A stretch of 9,963 nucleotides of DNA from Desulfoplanes sp. (GCA_028708105.1 JAQVZR010000036.1:1-9963), one strand, 5' to 3'; counted from the first letter of the stretch, positions 1 to 7,347 are shown. The notes: a model not told the origin generated them from the letters alone. Translations and numbers: made by a program.

Positions 1-828
1 TACCGTTTTCTATCACTGAACGACATCTCCAGGACTGAGCCCACGCAAGAAAAATTCATCATTCTCACCTTTGACGACGGGTATATCGACAATTATTCTA
101 TTGCATATCCTCTCTTAAAACAACGACATATCCCTTTTACCCTCTATATCTCCAATATATTCCCGGATAAACATGCCATCCTCTGGTGGTATCTGCTCAG
201 CGAGCTCATCACCACGCGCAGCCGGGTGACCTTCACTTTCCACAAAAAATCTTATGCCTACGATACCAGCACGCAGGGGAAAAAAACATCCGCATATGCG
301 ATCATGGAACAGATGATCAAAGCCAGCATACCCCACCATCAGGAAGAACTTTTTCATTCCCTTTTCATCCAAAACGGCCTGGACCCCTATGCGTATGCAC
401 GCAGTGAAACCATGTCCTGGGACAATATACGCACCCTTTCACGTGACAGTCTGGTCACCATCGGCGCCCACACCATGAACCATTATCCCCTGGCCAATCT
501 GGGGAAAAAAGAACTCCGCCTGGAAATATCCAAGGCTAAACAGGAACTCGAAGAAAAGACGGGTAAATCCATCGAGCATTTTTCCTTTCCCTATGGAAAA
601 CACGCGGACATCAGCCCTGCTGCCATACGCCAGGTGACCCTGGCCGGATTCAAAACCGCCGTGACAACCTGCGAAGCAAACATCCACACAACAGACCGGG
701 ACAGCCTGCTGCGACTGCCCCGGTTCACGATTTCAGGGAAATTCGAACACCCCGGTTTTCTCGATCTCTGCGGTTCCGGTTTGTACGCCCCACTCCTGCG
801 TCTGGAAAGAAAATTCACGGCCATCTGA
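1..828 (+). CDS. Polysaccharide deacetylase family protein (CE4/NodB domain), 5'-truncated
   Basis: The reading frame is open from the first base, so the gene begins outside the window; 275 residues remain. The NodB-homology motifs are visible: motif 1 is TFDDGY (fragment residues 23-28, with D25 the probable catalytic base and D26 a metal ligand), motif 2 is HTMNH (H157 and H161, metal ligands), and motif 3 is SFPYG (195-199). About 130 residues separate motifs 1 and 2, with a hydrophobic ILWWYLLSELI stretch at 60-70. A long insert of this kind occurs in deacetylases of surface polysaccharide clusters. Family members hydrolyse N- or O-acetyl groups from polysaccharide or glycolipid sugars using a divalent metal. 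No signal peptide can be judged because the N terminus is missing. The last codons lie inside the hairpin at 814-860. The fold and reaction class are secure; the substrate is unknown. Confidence 0.88.
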   Translation, partial: YRFLSLNDISRTEPTQEKFIILTFDDGYIDNYSIAYPLLKQRHIPFTLYISNIFPDKHAILWWYLLSELITTRSRVTFTFHKKSYAYDTSTQGKKTSAYAIMEQMIKASIPHHQEELFHSLFIQNGLDPYAYARSETMSWDNIRTLSRDSLVTIGAHTMNHYPLANLGKKELRLEISKAKQELEEKTGKSIEHFSFPYGKHADISPAAIRQVTLAGFKTAVTTCEANIHTTDRDSLLRLPRFTISGKFEHPGFLDLCGSGLYAPLLRLERKFTAI

Positions 829-860
829 ACCGGAGCACTCCCTGTTCAGATGGCCGTGAA
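814..860. terminator. Bidirectional intrinsic terminator shared by convergent genes
   Basis: A perfect 17-bp inverted repeat (814-830 and 844-860) encloses a 13-nt loop. It sits between the deacetylase stop (826-828) and the stop of the large minus-strand gene (866-868). On the minus strand the stem is followed by TTTTCTTT, a good intrinsic terminator tail. On the plus strand the tail is only ATTATTCCTTT, so termination there may be weaker. The left arm overlaps the last codons and stop of the deacetylase gene, so coding and terminator sequence are superimposed. Confidence 0.85.
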
Positions 861-865
861 AGCGA

Positions 866-3800
866 TTATTCCTTTGCTGAAAAAGCCATATATCCCGCCG
901 TTTCCCCCCGATGCACACCTTCGGAATCCTTCGATTTATCCTCGTCCACCCGGACCTCAAATCCTGCGGATGTTGCCTTGCGCAGCCGCAACTGGGCCGG
1001 GTCATAGCCTTCCATCCCCTGCATATCCCCAAGAATCACCGGAGTCTCAGTAAAACCGCCCACAAAGGTATGCGCGTAAAAAACATCGGTCACCAGATTT
1101 TCCGTTCTGCCGATCTCAAAAGCGACACCGTCCTGTTCACCCATGGATGGTTCCCAGGCGATGCAGGACACGGTTTCCTCTGCGTGTTCCTGATCATCGG
1201 CTTCCTGTTCCTGCAAGGTATACTGGAACCCGTACAGATCAATGCCATCCAACCTTCCGGTCACGGCCGCGGTGTCGTTTTCCGTGTTCACACAGGCAAC
1301 AACCACGGGAAGTTCCATGAATGCCTGGGAGAAAGCCACGACCTGCGCTACCGAACTGCCTGTGGTCACAAAGGTTTGTGCACAAATTCTCGTGCCGTCA
1401 TCAAGAATGTATTTTCCCGTTTCCATGACAAGATAACCGATGGTTTCCCAAACGTGTACTTCGTCAAGATAGTCCCATTCCTGGACACGGATATCACATC
1501 CCAGGGGCGTGACATCACGCACACGCACGGTTGAGGGATCTGTCCCATTGGAACTCACCGGCCCCGCTACAACCACGGGATCAATATAGGCGTTGGCAAA
1601 AGTCACGTGCTGCCATACATGATCCACCACGACACTTCCGGTTTCAAAAACAACCGTGGTCTCTGGCTGGGAAAACGACGCAGCATCGGCCGGGTCCGTT
1701 CCATTCTCAATTTCAAATCCATCCAGATCGCCGTCGTTATCCGCATCCGGATCATGCAGGTTCCCCAGACCATCGTCGTCAAGGTCGGCATTCCACCCGT
1801 CTGCGCCCCAATACAGATATTCTTCACCGTCATCCAGGCCATCCCCATCCGTATCAGACAACCGAGGATCTGTTGCATATCTTCCGATTTCTTCGTCATT
1901 TGCCAGTCCGTCCCCGTCCTCGTCTTCACTGACAGCGGATGGACCAAAAATCATATATCCCATCGTCTCAGGCACATGTTCCGTTTCAGTATTTTTGGAT
2001 TGTTCCTCATCCAGTCTCACCTCGAATCCGGAAAAAGTTCTGTTTTGCAGGCGAACACCGGCAGGATCGGTTCCATTCATGCTCTGCATTCCGGCAAGCA
2101 CGGCAGGGGCCTGTGCAAAATATTTTTCGAAGGTAATGGAATAAAAATCCTGGGTAACCACGTTCTCCGTCCTGCCGACTTCATAGACCGTACCATTGAG
2201 AGTTCCCGAAGAAGGTTCCCACGCGATACAGGAAATCTGTTCTTCGGCATGTTCCTGGGTGCTCGTTTCCTCTTCCTGCAAGGTATAACTGAACCCCTGC
2301 AACCCCACATCCGCAATCCTCCCCACCACGGCAGAGGTTTCGTTCTCCGTATTCACACTGGCAACCACGATGGGTACCGTGCCGAAGGTCTGGGAAAAGG
2401 TGAAAGTATTGCCATTTTCGCCCCCTTGGGGATAAAAAATTTCAGCACAGATCCGCGTCCCGTCTTCCAGCAGATACTTGCCCCGTTCCATGACAAGATA
2501 CCCGATCATTTCCGTCGGGTGATCCCCGTCAAGATAATCCCATTCCTGGACACGGATATCAAATCCTTCGGGCGTAACATTACGGATACGGACCGTTGCC
2601 GGAGCAGTTCCGTTGCAGGAGAGGGGGCCGGCAACAACTACCGGATCCGTGTACGTACGCACATATGCAACATGCAGCCAGGAAGAACCCGCTTCCAAGG
2701 TTCCCTGCTCAAATACGAGGTCGGGCAGTGGCGCAGAAACCGATGCGGCATCTGCGGGATCAGTGCCGTTTATAATCTCCGCTCCGTCCATATCCCCGTC
2801 GTTGTCCGAATCAGCGTCCAGCAGATTCATGATGCCATCTCCGTCTCCATCATATGCCCAGGCCTGTTCGCCCCAGTATGCCAGTTCCTCCCCATCATCG
2901 AGACCGTCCTTATCCGTGTCGGCATCCAGGGGATCACTGCCATAAATCTGCATCTCATCTTCATTGGACAGGCCGTCGCCGTCCAGATCATTCACCACTT
3001 CCTTCTGCGAAAGGACGATATAGCCTATCATTTCGGAATAATGGTCTATTTCATCATCCTCAGATTGATCTTCGTCAATTTTGACATCAACCCCGGAAAG
3101 GCTTCGGTTCTGAAGACGCAAGGCTGCAGGATCGGTTCCCTCCATGGTCTGCATCCCGCCGATAACTGCCGGATTTTCGGCAAAGGAATCCGTCCATGCA
3201 AAGGTCTGAAAAACTGGGGTCACCCCGGTATCGGGCCTGACCACTTCAAAAATCGTTCCGTTCACGGAACCCTGGGAAGGCTCCCATGCCACATAACCGA
3301 CGGTTTCACTTATATGATTCTGCCTGCTCAGTTCCTGCTCCTGCAGGGTGTACGCAAACCCCTGTACTCTGACATTGGCAACTCTGCCGGTTACAGCATC
3401 AGCTTCGTTTTCGGTATTCACGGACGCTACGACCACAGGCCGATTGTTCAAAAAAACAGGAAAGGTGATGACCTGGGTCCCGCCCCCCTCCGTTGTACTA
3501 AAACTGTCTGCAAAGATGCGGGTGCCATCCTCCAGAAGATATTTGCCTTTTTCAAGGACAAGATATCCCGCTATTTCATTCCCGTGGAGCCAGTCTTCAT
3601 AATCCCATTCCTGAACGCGCACGTCACATCCCCTAGAGGTCACATTCCTCACCCGCACAATCGCCGGGCTGTCGTCATTGCAGGTCGGCGGGCCCATGAT
3701 CACCACAGGATCAGTATAGTTCCCGGAAAAAGTGATATGTGCCCAGTCATGGTCCAGGATCACTTCCCCCACCTCAAAAACAAGGGCCGTCTGCACAGGC

Positions 3801-5581
3801 GAAAACGATGCGGCATCCGCGGGATCAGAACCCTGCTCCACTTCCACTCCATCCAGTTCTCCATCACCATCAGCATCGGCATCAAACAGATTGACCAGAC
3901 CGTCCCCGTCAATATCCACGTTCCAGCTATTTCCATGTTCATTCCAATACGCTATTTCTTCGCCATCTTCCAAACCGTCACCATCCGTATCCGCAAGGTC
4001 CGGATCGCTGCCATAGAACGCATTTTCATCAAGGGTGCTCACCCCGTCCCCATCAGAATCGGGATCAAGGGATTTATGCGACAACGCGATATAACCGACC
4101 GTCTCCGGTTCGTGCACAACTTCCGCATCCAGCGAGGCTTCTTCATCCACAAGCAGGGTGATGCCCGTGGCATTTTTTGTCTGCCAACGCAGGGAGGCAG
4201 GGTCGGATTCATTGGCTGTCTGCATGGACGCCACAACCACGGGCGAAAAGGCAAAAGAATCCCCGAAAGAATAAAACAACGGCTCATCGGTTGCGTTCTC
4301 GATGCCATACCCGGCCTCGTAATCAATTTCGTGCAGCATACCGGAACCGGGCTCCCAGGCTATATATCCGACGGTTTCTGTCAGATGGAAGATACTCTGG
4401 TTTTCTTCCTCCTGCATGCGGTACGTAAAACCCGTGGTGGAAACCGCACGGATTTCTCCTGTAACGGCATCGGCGTCGTTACAGGTCATTATCGAAGAGA
4501 CAATCACCGGAGAAACGGAAAATTCCCGACCCAGAGAAACGCTCAAAAAATCATCTGTCTGCGGGGCCTGAAAACTGTCCGCAGTGATCAGCGTCCCATC
4601 TTTCAACATGTACTCTCCCCGTTCAACCACCAGATATCCCACGGTTTCCTTGGCATGCTCATCATCCAGATATGCCCATTCCTGGATACGGATATCGAAC
4701 CCCTCGGAAGTCACATTACAAATACGCACCACCCCGGGCTCGTCTTCTTTCAAGGAAGCGATAGTGGCCACAACAACAGGATCACTGAAAGCCCCTTCAA
4801 AAGAAACATGAACCCACGGGGAACCTGCAGTTATTTCACCAGCCTCAATGGGCGGCGGGTTGTACGCGCCCATGATACTCTCCAGCGCCGGGAGCCAGAC
4901 ATCGGCCATCTTGCCGTAGCCCTGTTCCGTCGGATGAAGGGTATCAAAAAGATCTCCTGCATCAAGTCCATAATCGAGGGCTGATTCCTGATCTACCGAC
5001 ACAAGATCTTCTCCTGTCTCGATTTTATCATTAACCATATTCTGCAACAAAAGATTGAACTGGGATGTATGTTCGTTACGCCAATCGCCTCCATCTTCCC
5101 GCACATTGATGATATTGGCCACACACACCGTTATGTTTGAATCATACCTTTCAATTTCATCAACAATGGTCTCGACCTCCGATACGATTTCCGCGGCTGT
5201 CTGGCCCGAAGAAACATCATTGGTGCCTATGTGCAAAAGTACGATATCGGCATAATTACTCTCCAGCCATCCATAGATATTACTTGCAAGGAGATCTGCG
5301 GTCCGGCCTCCATACGCTTCATGGTCCGGATCGGGAAAAATTCCGTTCTGCACAGATCCCACAAAATCAAACTGAAATCCATCGGCTGACAACGCATAGT
5401 ACAGGGGCTTCCGATAACTGTTCTGCAGCAGGATGCCATCGTCATCCGTTTCACCATGCCCCTGAGTGATAGAATCACCCAGCGGCATAATCGAATACGG
5501 ACAATTATAAAATGCATGGGCAGTACACACAGAAAAAACCATGCATACAAAAAAACAAAATAATAACTTTGGAGAGTTCAT
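866..5581 (-). CDS. Secreted SGNH/GDSL (CE3-like) hydrolase with 12 beta-type repeats and TSP3-like calcium linkers
   Basis: A predicted 1571-residue exported protein. Residues 1-23 form a signal peptide ending in THAHA-like sequence (TAHA/FYN). Residues about 30-240 form an SGNH hydrolase: block I GDSIT (nucleophile S37), block II YGGRT (90-94), block III GTND (119-122, oxyanion N121), block V DTLHP (D213, H216). The IMPLGDSITQG start and the FVGS and GWL motifs resemble carbohydrate esterase family 3, whose known members remove acetyl groups from xylan. The substrate here is inferred only as an O-acyl carbohydrate. After it come four modules (248-504, 599-863, 954-1218, 1309-1571) separated by three Asp-rich thrombospondin type 3-like linkers (505-598, 864-953, 1219-1308) with DxDGDGL and DPADAAS motifs, likely calcium-binding. 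The protein ends exactly at module 4, with no LPxTG, PEP-CTERM or membrane anchor, so it is probably released or held by binding. The ATG at 5581 is preferred to an in-frame ATG at 5623 because it has AGGAAGGA 8 nt upstream and gives a clean signal peptide. The gene appears monocistronic. Confidence 0.9.
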   Translation of the reverse strand: MNSPKLLFCFFVCMVFSVCTAHAFYNCPYSIMPLGDSITQGHGETDDDGILLQNSYRKPLYYALSADGFQFDFVGSVQNGIFPDPDHEAYGGRTADLLASNIYGWLESNYADIVLLHIGTNDVSSGQTAAEIVSEVETIVDEIERYDSNITVCVANIINVREDGGDWRNEHTSQFNLLLQNMVNDKIETGEDLVSVDQESALDYGLDAGDLFDTLHPTEQGYGKMADVWLPALESIMGAYNPPPIEAGEITAGSPWVHVSFEGAFSDPVVVATIASLKEDEPGVVRICNVTSEGFDIRIQEWAYLDDEHAKETVGYLVVERGEYMLKDGTLITADSFQAPQTDDFLSVSLGREFSVSPVIVSSIMTCNDADAVTGEIRAVSTTGFTYRMQEEENQSIFHLTETVGYIAWEPGSGMLHEIDYEAGYGIENATDEPLFYSFGDSFAFSPVVVASMQTANESDPASLRWQTKNATGITLLVDEEASLDAEVVHEPETVGYIALSHKSLDPDSDGDGVSTLDENAFYGSDPDLADTDGDGLEDGEEIAYWNEHGNSWNVDIDGDGLVNLFDADADGDGELDGVEVEQGSDPADAASFSPVQTALVFEVGEVILDHDWAHITFSGNYTDPVVIMGPPTCNDDSPAIVRVRNVTSRGCDVRVQEWDYEDWLHGNEIAGYLVLEKGKYLLEDGTRIFADSFSTTEGGGTQVITFPVFLNNRPVVVASVNTENEADAVTGRVANVRVQGFAYTLQEQELSRQNHISETVGYVAWEPSQGSVNGTIFEVVRPDTGVTPVFQTFAWTDSFAENPAVIGGMQTMEGTDPAALRLQNRSLSGVDVKIDEDQSEDDEIDHYSEMIGYIVLSQKEVVNDLDGDGLSNEDEMQIYGSDPLDADTDKDGLDDGEELAYWGEQAWAYDGDGDGIMNLLDADSDNDGDMDGAEIINGTDPADAASVSAPLPDLVFEQGTLEAGSSWLHVAYVRTYTDPVVVAGPLSCNGTAPATVRIRNVTPEGFDIRVQEWDYLDGDHPTEMIGYLVMERGKYLLEDGTRICAEIFYPQGGENGNTFTFSQTFGTVPIVVASVNTENETSAVVGRIADVGLQGFSYTLQEEETSTQEHAEEQISCIAWEPSSGTLNGTVYEVGRTENVVTQDFYSITFEKYFAQAPAVLAGMQSMNGTDPAGVRLQNRTFSGFEVRLDEEQSKNTETEHVPETMGYMIFGPSAVSEDEDGDGLANDEEIGRYATDPRLSDTDGDGLDDGEEYLYWGADGWNADLDDDGLGNLHDPDADNDGDLDGFEIENGTDPADAASFSQPETTVVFETGSVVVDHVWQHVTFANAYIDPVVVAGPVSSNGTDPSTVRVRDVTPLGCDIRVQEWDYLDEVHVWETIGYLVMETGKYILDDGTRICAQTFVTTGSSVAQVVAFSQAFMELPVVVACVNTENDTAAVTGRLDGIDLYGFQYTLQEQEADDQEHAEETVSCIAWEPSMGEQDGVAFEIGRTENLVTDVFYAHTFVGGFTETPVILGDMQGMEGYDPAQLRLRKATSAGFEVRVDEDKSKDSEGVHRGETAGYMAFSAKE
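869..4840 (-). repeat. Four-module tandem repeat array within the SGNH protein gene (period about 1.06 kb)
   Basis: In gene order the modules are at 4070-4840, 2993-3787, 1928-2722 and 869-1657, with TSP3-like linkers at 3788-4069, 2723-2992 and 1658-1927. Every module has three sub-repeats of about 85-90 residues. Type A carries NVTxxGFDIRVQEWDYLD and GYLVxExGKYLLEDGTxI. Type B carries PVVVASVNTEN, GFxYTLQEQE and IAWEP. Type C carries MQxMxGTDPAxLRLQN, a DExxS motif and ETxGYM. All three share the plan F..PVVVA, T.N..DP..VR, GF...Q/D-E, H..ET-GY-hydrophobic, so twelve copies descend from one ancestral unit. Each linker ends DPADAAS, and DNA encoding that motif recurs near 3810, 2745 and 1680. 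The alternating hydrophobic pattern suggests beta-sandwich domains; this is inference. Confidence 0.85.
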
Positions 5582-5589
5582 ACGCCACG

Positions 5590-5597
5590 TCCTTCCT
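5590..5597 (-). promoter_or_regulatory. Ribosome binding site choosing the ATG at 5581
   Basis: On the minus strand AGGAAGGA lies 8 nt before the ATG at 5579-5581. The alternative upstream ATG at 5621-5623 would add 14 mostly charged residues before the signal peptide, which is unlikely for an exported protein. Confidence 0.75.
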
Positions 5598-5630
5598 GAT
5601 TGTTTTTCATGATTCCCATGCATGGCGCGT

Positions 5631-5745
5631 ACCCATGGTCATAAATATAAACAACCTACTAATATATAAAACTCTAGTGTAAAAATTATTTATCGAATAC
5701 ACAATTTTCGTAAAAAAGCAGAAGCACGAGTCTCTTGCAAGTAGA
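5631..5745 (-). promoter_or_regulatory. AT-rich upstream region of the SGNH gene, probable promoter zone
   Basis: The 5' leader of the large gene is strongly AT-rich compared with its surroundings, including TATATATT-like and TTTTTACACT stretches. One possible sigma-70 pair is TTGTGT, 17 nt, TACACT (minus strand), but neither hexamer is close to consensus. A promoter must lie here, because the terminator at 5767-5807 isolates this gene from the one upstream. The exact boxes cannot be assigned. Confidence 0.35.
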
Positions 5746-5766
5746 AAATCCGTTTGGTCCGGACCC

Positions 5767-5807
5767 AAAAAAAAATCCTGTAGAATACATCGTATTCTAC
5801 AGGATTT
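5767..5807 (-). terminator. Strong rho-independent terminator of the EFR1-type gene
   Basis: A perfect 16-bp inverted repeat (5773-5788 and 5792-5807) has a 3-nt loop. Reading the minus strand, the stem runs into nine consecutive T residues, encoded by the A-run at 5767-5775 that partly overlaps the stem. It lies 50 nt beyond the stop of the minus-strand gene at 5857-6657, so it ends that transcript before the SGNH gene. Confidence 0.92.
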
Positions 5808-5856
5808 ACATGGCTTTTCCAAAGAATTGGAGCCGTAAGGATTGGATTACGAAGGA

Positions 5857-6657
5857 TTACAAAAACATCTCCGGTTCTTTGGGGGCTGCGTGCTTCGTAT
5901 GCAGGAAGACGGTGGTGTCATGGATTTTAGGCACATTCCAGAATCTGGCACCGGTGGGACAGGCTTTGATACATGCACTGCAACGGATACAGCCGCTTTT
6001 ATCCGTGTGTACAAGATCTGTTACCCGCACAACCTGAGTCGGGCAGACCCGGGCACATTCACCGCACAGGGTACACAATGCCTCGTTGGTGTCCGGAGAA
6101 ATAGAACTGGGTTGGATACCATCGCGGTACGGAAAATTGCCAGGGACCTGGAGCAATGGAAGCTGATCAAGGGCACCACAAGCCTGCATTTTTTCACGGA
6201 TTCTGGAACCAAAATCACGGGCTTTTTTCAAATCATCGGCATCAGGACGACCAGCAGCCACAGGCAGCTCGGCTGTTGAAAAAGAATGTTCCCCGATAAA
6301 GGCAGCAGCTCCAACAGGGACAAATCCCAGCTCTTCAGCCACGTTACGCAGTTCCAGCAACGCATCCTCATAGGCCCGGTTGCCATAAACCACCACGAGG
6401 ACAGCCGGACGTCCCTTGCCCTGTACATTCTGACGCAGACGATCCACAACAAGTGCAGGGACCCTGCCCGCATACCCCGGTGTCCCGATAACGGCCACAT
6501 CCGAGGCCTGTCCCTGGGGCACAGTATCCAGAGGGAAGGTCAAATCAATGCGGGAAAGAGGAGTGCTAAGCTTCATGCCTTCACCAATGGCATCGACAAT
6601 CTTCATGGTTGTTTTGGTAGGAGAAAAAAATATCAACTGCGCGGTATCACATTTCAT
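5857..6657 (-). CDS. EFR1-family flavodoxin-like/ferredoxin fusion protein
   Basis: A 266-residue cytoplasmic redox protein. Residues 1-160 resemble a flavodoxin fold. An opening beta strand QLIFF leads into FSPTKTT (11-17), the place of the FMN phosphate-binding loop, followed by further strands (DVAVIGTP at 53-60, AVLVVVYGNR at 85-94) that fit an FMN site. The C-terminal part carries two classic [4Fe-4S] motifs: CxxCxxCxxxCP with cysteines 195, 198, 201 and 205, and a second set at 223, 226, 229 and 233. This layout matches the family named EFR1 ferredoxin in strict anaerobes, a presumed electron-transfer protein with no fixed partner. The ATG is supported by AGGGGG 6 nt upstream (6664-6669). 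The gene is monocistronic: a terminator follows and no gene is adjacent upstream on the same strand until the tRNA operon. The fold and clusters are well supported; the electron donor and acceptor are not inferable here. Confidence 0.88.
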   Translation of the reverse strand: MKCDTAQLIFFSPTKTTMKIVDAIGEGMKLSTPLSRIDLTFPLDTVPQGQASDVAVIGTPGYAGRVPALVVDRLRQNVQGKGRPAVLVVVYGNRAYEDALLELRNVAEELGFVPVGAAAFIGEHSFSTAELPVAAGRPDADDLKKARDFGSRIREKMQACGALDQLPLLQVPGNFPYRDGIQPSSISPDTNEALCTLCGECARVCPTQVVRVTDLVHTDKSGCIRCSACIKACPTGARFWNVPKIHDTTVFLHTKHAAPKEPEMFL

Positions 6658-7138
6658 GTCCAGCCCCCTGGGGTTATGTCCGGCTTCATGCCGTATTCGT
6701 CATTTTCATCGTGCCTGTTCTTCCAAGTCCACCATGTAACTAATTCCGAATCAGAGCACGGTACATTGCTTTCAGATCCCTGCTGTACGCAGCTCTTCCG
6801 TGCAGCGCACTCCAAATCCAACGTCATACAGTCCCCCGGACCAGCACAGGGCCGACTCCAGAAATACGCTACAGATCATACAATGAGCACATGGCCATCC
6901 GTCATACTATTTTTTCCGGCATGTCTATCCCTTATTGAACCAGACAGATCTTTGGTCCAGATGCACGATTCTGTCAAAGACCTCGACGAGAGATGCACTG
7001 ATATCTATCCCTCCCCAGCATTCCGGCATAAAAATAAAAAAAAGGACACTGAAATATATCCAGATCCATAAAAGGCGGGACACATAATACCATTTTTACT
7101 TTGTATTGAGACCAGCAAAAGAAGATCTGCCCAACAAG
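6658..7138. other. Non-coding or decayed region upstream of the EFR1-type gene
   Basis: No convincing gene was found. The minus strand has only short ORFs: a 34-codon one at 6925-7029, MPEKIV ending soon after 6922, MTDGHVLIV stopping at 6876, and a 57-codon one that ends overlapping the start of the EFR1-type gene. None has a clear ribosome binding site. The plus-strand open frame crossing the region is antisense to the EFR1-type gene and unlike protein. The region should contain the promoter of the EFR1-type gene, but I could not pick -35/-10 boxes with confidence. Confidence 0.5.
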
Positions 7139-7191
7139 GTAGAAGCGGCTTCCAGCCGCTTTCTTCGGCCATTAAAAAATGAAAATGGTAT
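7087..7191. repeat. 105-bp segment bounded by 10-bp inverted repeats with a REP-like hairpin
   Basis: ATACCATTTT (7087-7096) and AAAATGGTAT (7182-7191) are exact inverted repeats. Inside lies GTAG (7139-7142) followed at once by an 8-bp GC-rich stem (7143-7150 and 7154-7161) with a TCC loop. A GTAG tetranucleotide at the foot of a palindrome is the hallmark of REP elements mobilised by RAYT transposases. The hairpin is followed by TTCTTC and could instead be a plus-strand intrinsic terminator, though no plus-strand gene precedes it. The outer repeats could mark a miniature mobile element; no target duplication is obvious. Confidence 0.45.
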
Positions 7192-7229
7192 AAGGATACA
7201 GGCCCGGATATAAGAAACCCTGCCCCACG

Positions 7230-7261
7230 AAAAAAGGGACTACGCTTGCACGTAATCCCTT
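7230..7261 (-). terminator. Intrinsic terminator of the tRNA operon
   Basis: On the minus strand AAGGGATTACG pairs with CGTAGTCCCTT (11 bp including one G-U pair) around a 6-nt loop, followed by a run of T residues (A-run 7230-7235 on the plus strand). It begins 10 nt past the 3' CCA of the last tRNA-Asp. Confidence 0.9.
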
Positions 7262-7270
7262 ATTTTCTTA

Positions 7271-7347
<77 letters not shown>

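Noticed and set aside
869..4840. CRISPR array or DNA-level satellite as the reason for the repeats
   Set aside because: The repeats are protein-coding modules of about 1.06 kb with in-frame variation; no short direct repeat and spacer pattern exists.
1607..4984. 1125-codon plus-strand ORF as a gene
   Set aside because: It is fully antisense to the SGNH gene, in codon register with it, has no recognisable domain or ribosome site, and is explained by absence of TTA/CTA/TCA codons in the sense gene.
5582..5623. Upstream ATG at 5623 as start of the SGNH protein
   Set aside because: It adds 14 mostly polar or charged residues before the signal peptide, and the good ribosome site precedes the ATG at 5581 instead.
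5767..5807. Perfect palindrome as an attachment or operator site
   Set aside because: The T-run on the minus strand and its location just past a stop codon make an intrinsic terminator the plain explanation.
6286..7071. 261-codon plus-strand ORF
   Set aside because: Half is antisense to the EFR1-type gene, and the rest is low-quality sequence with no motif or ribosome site.
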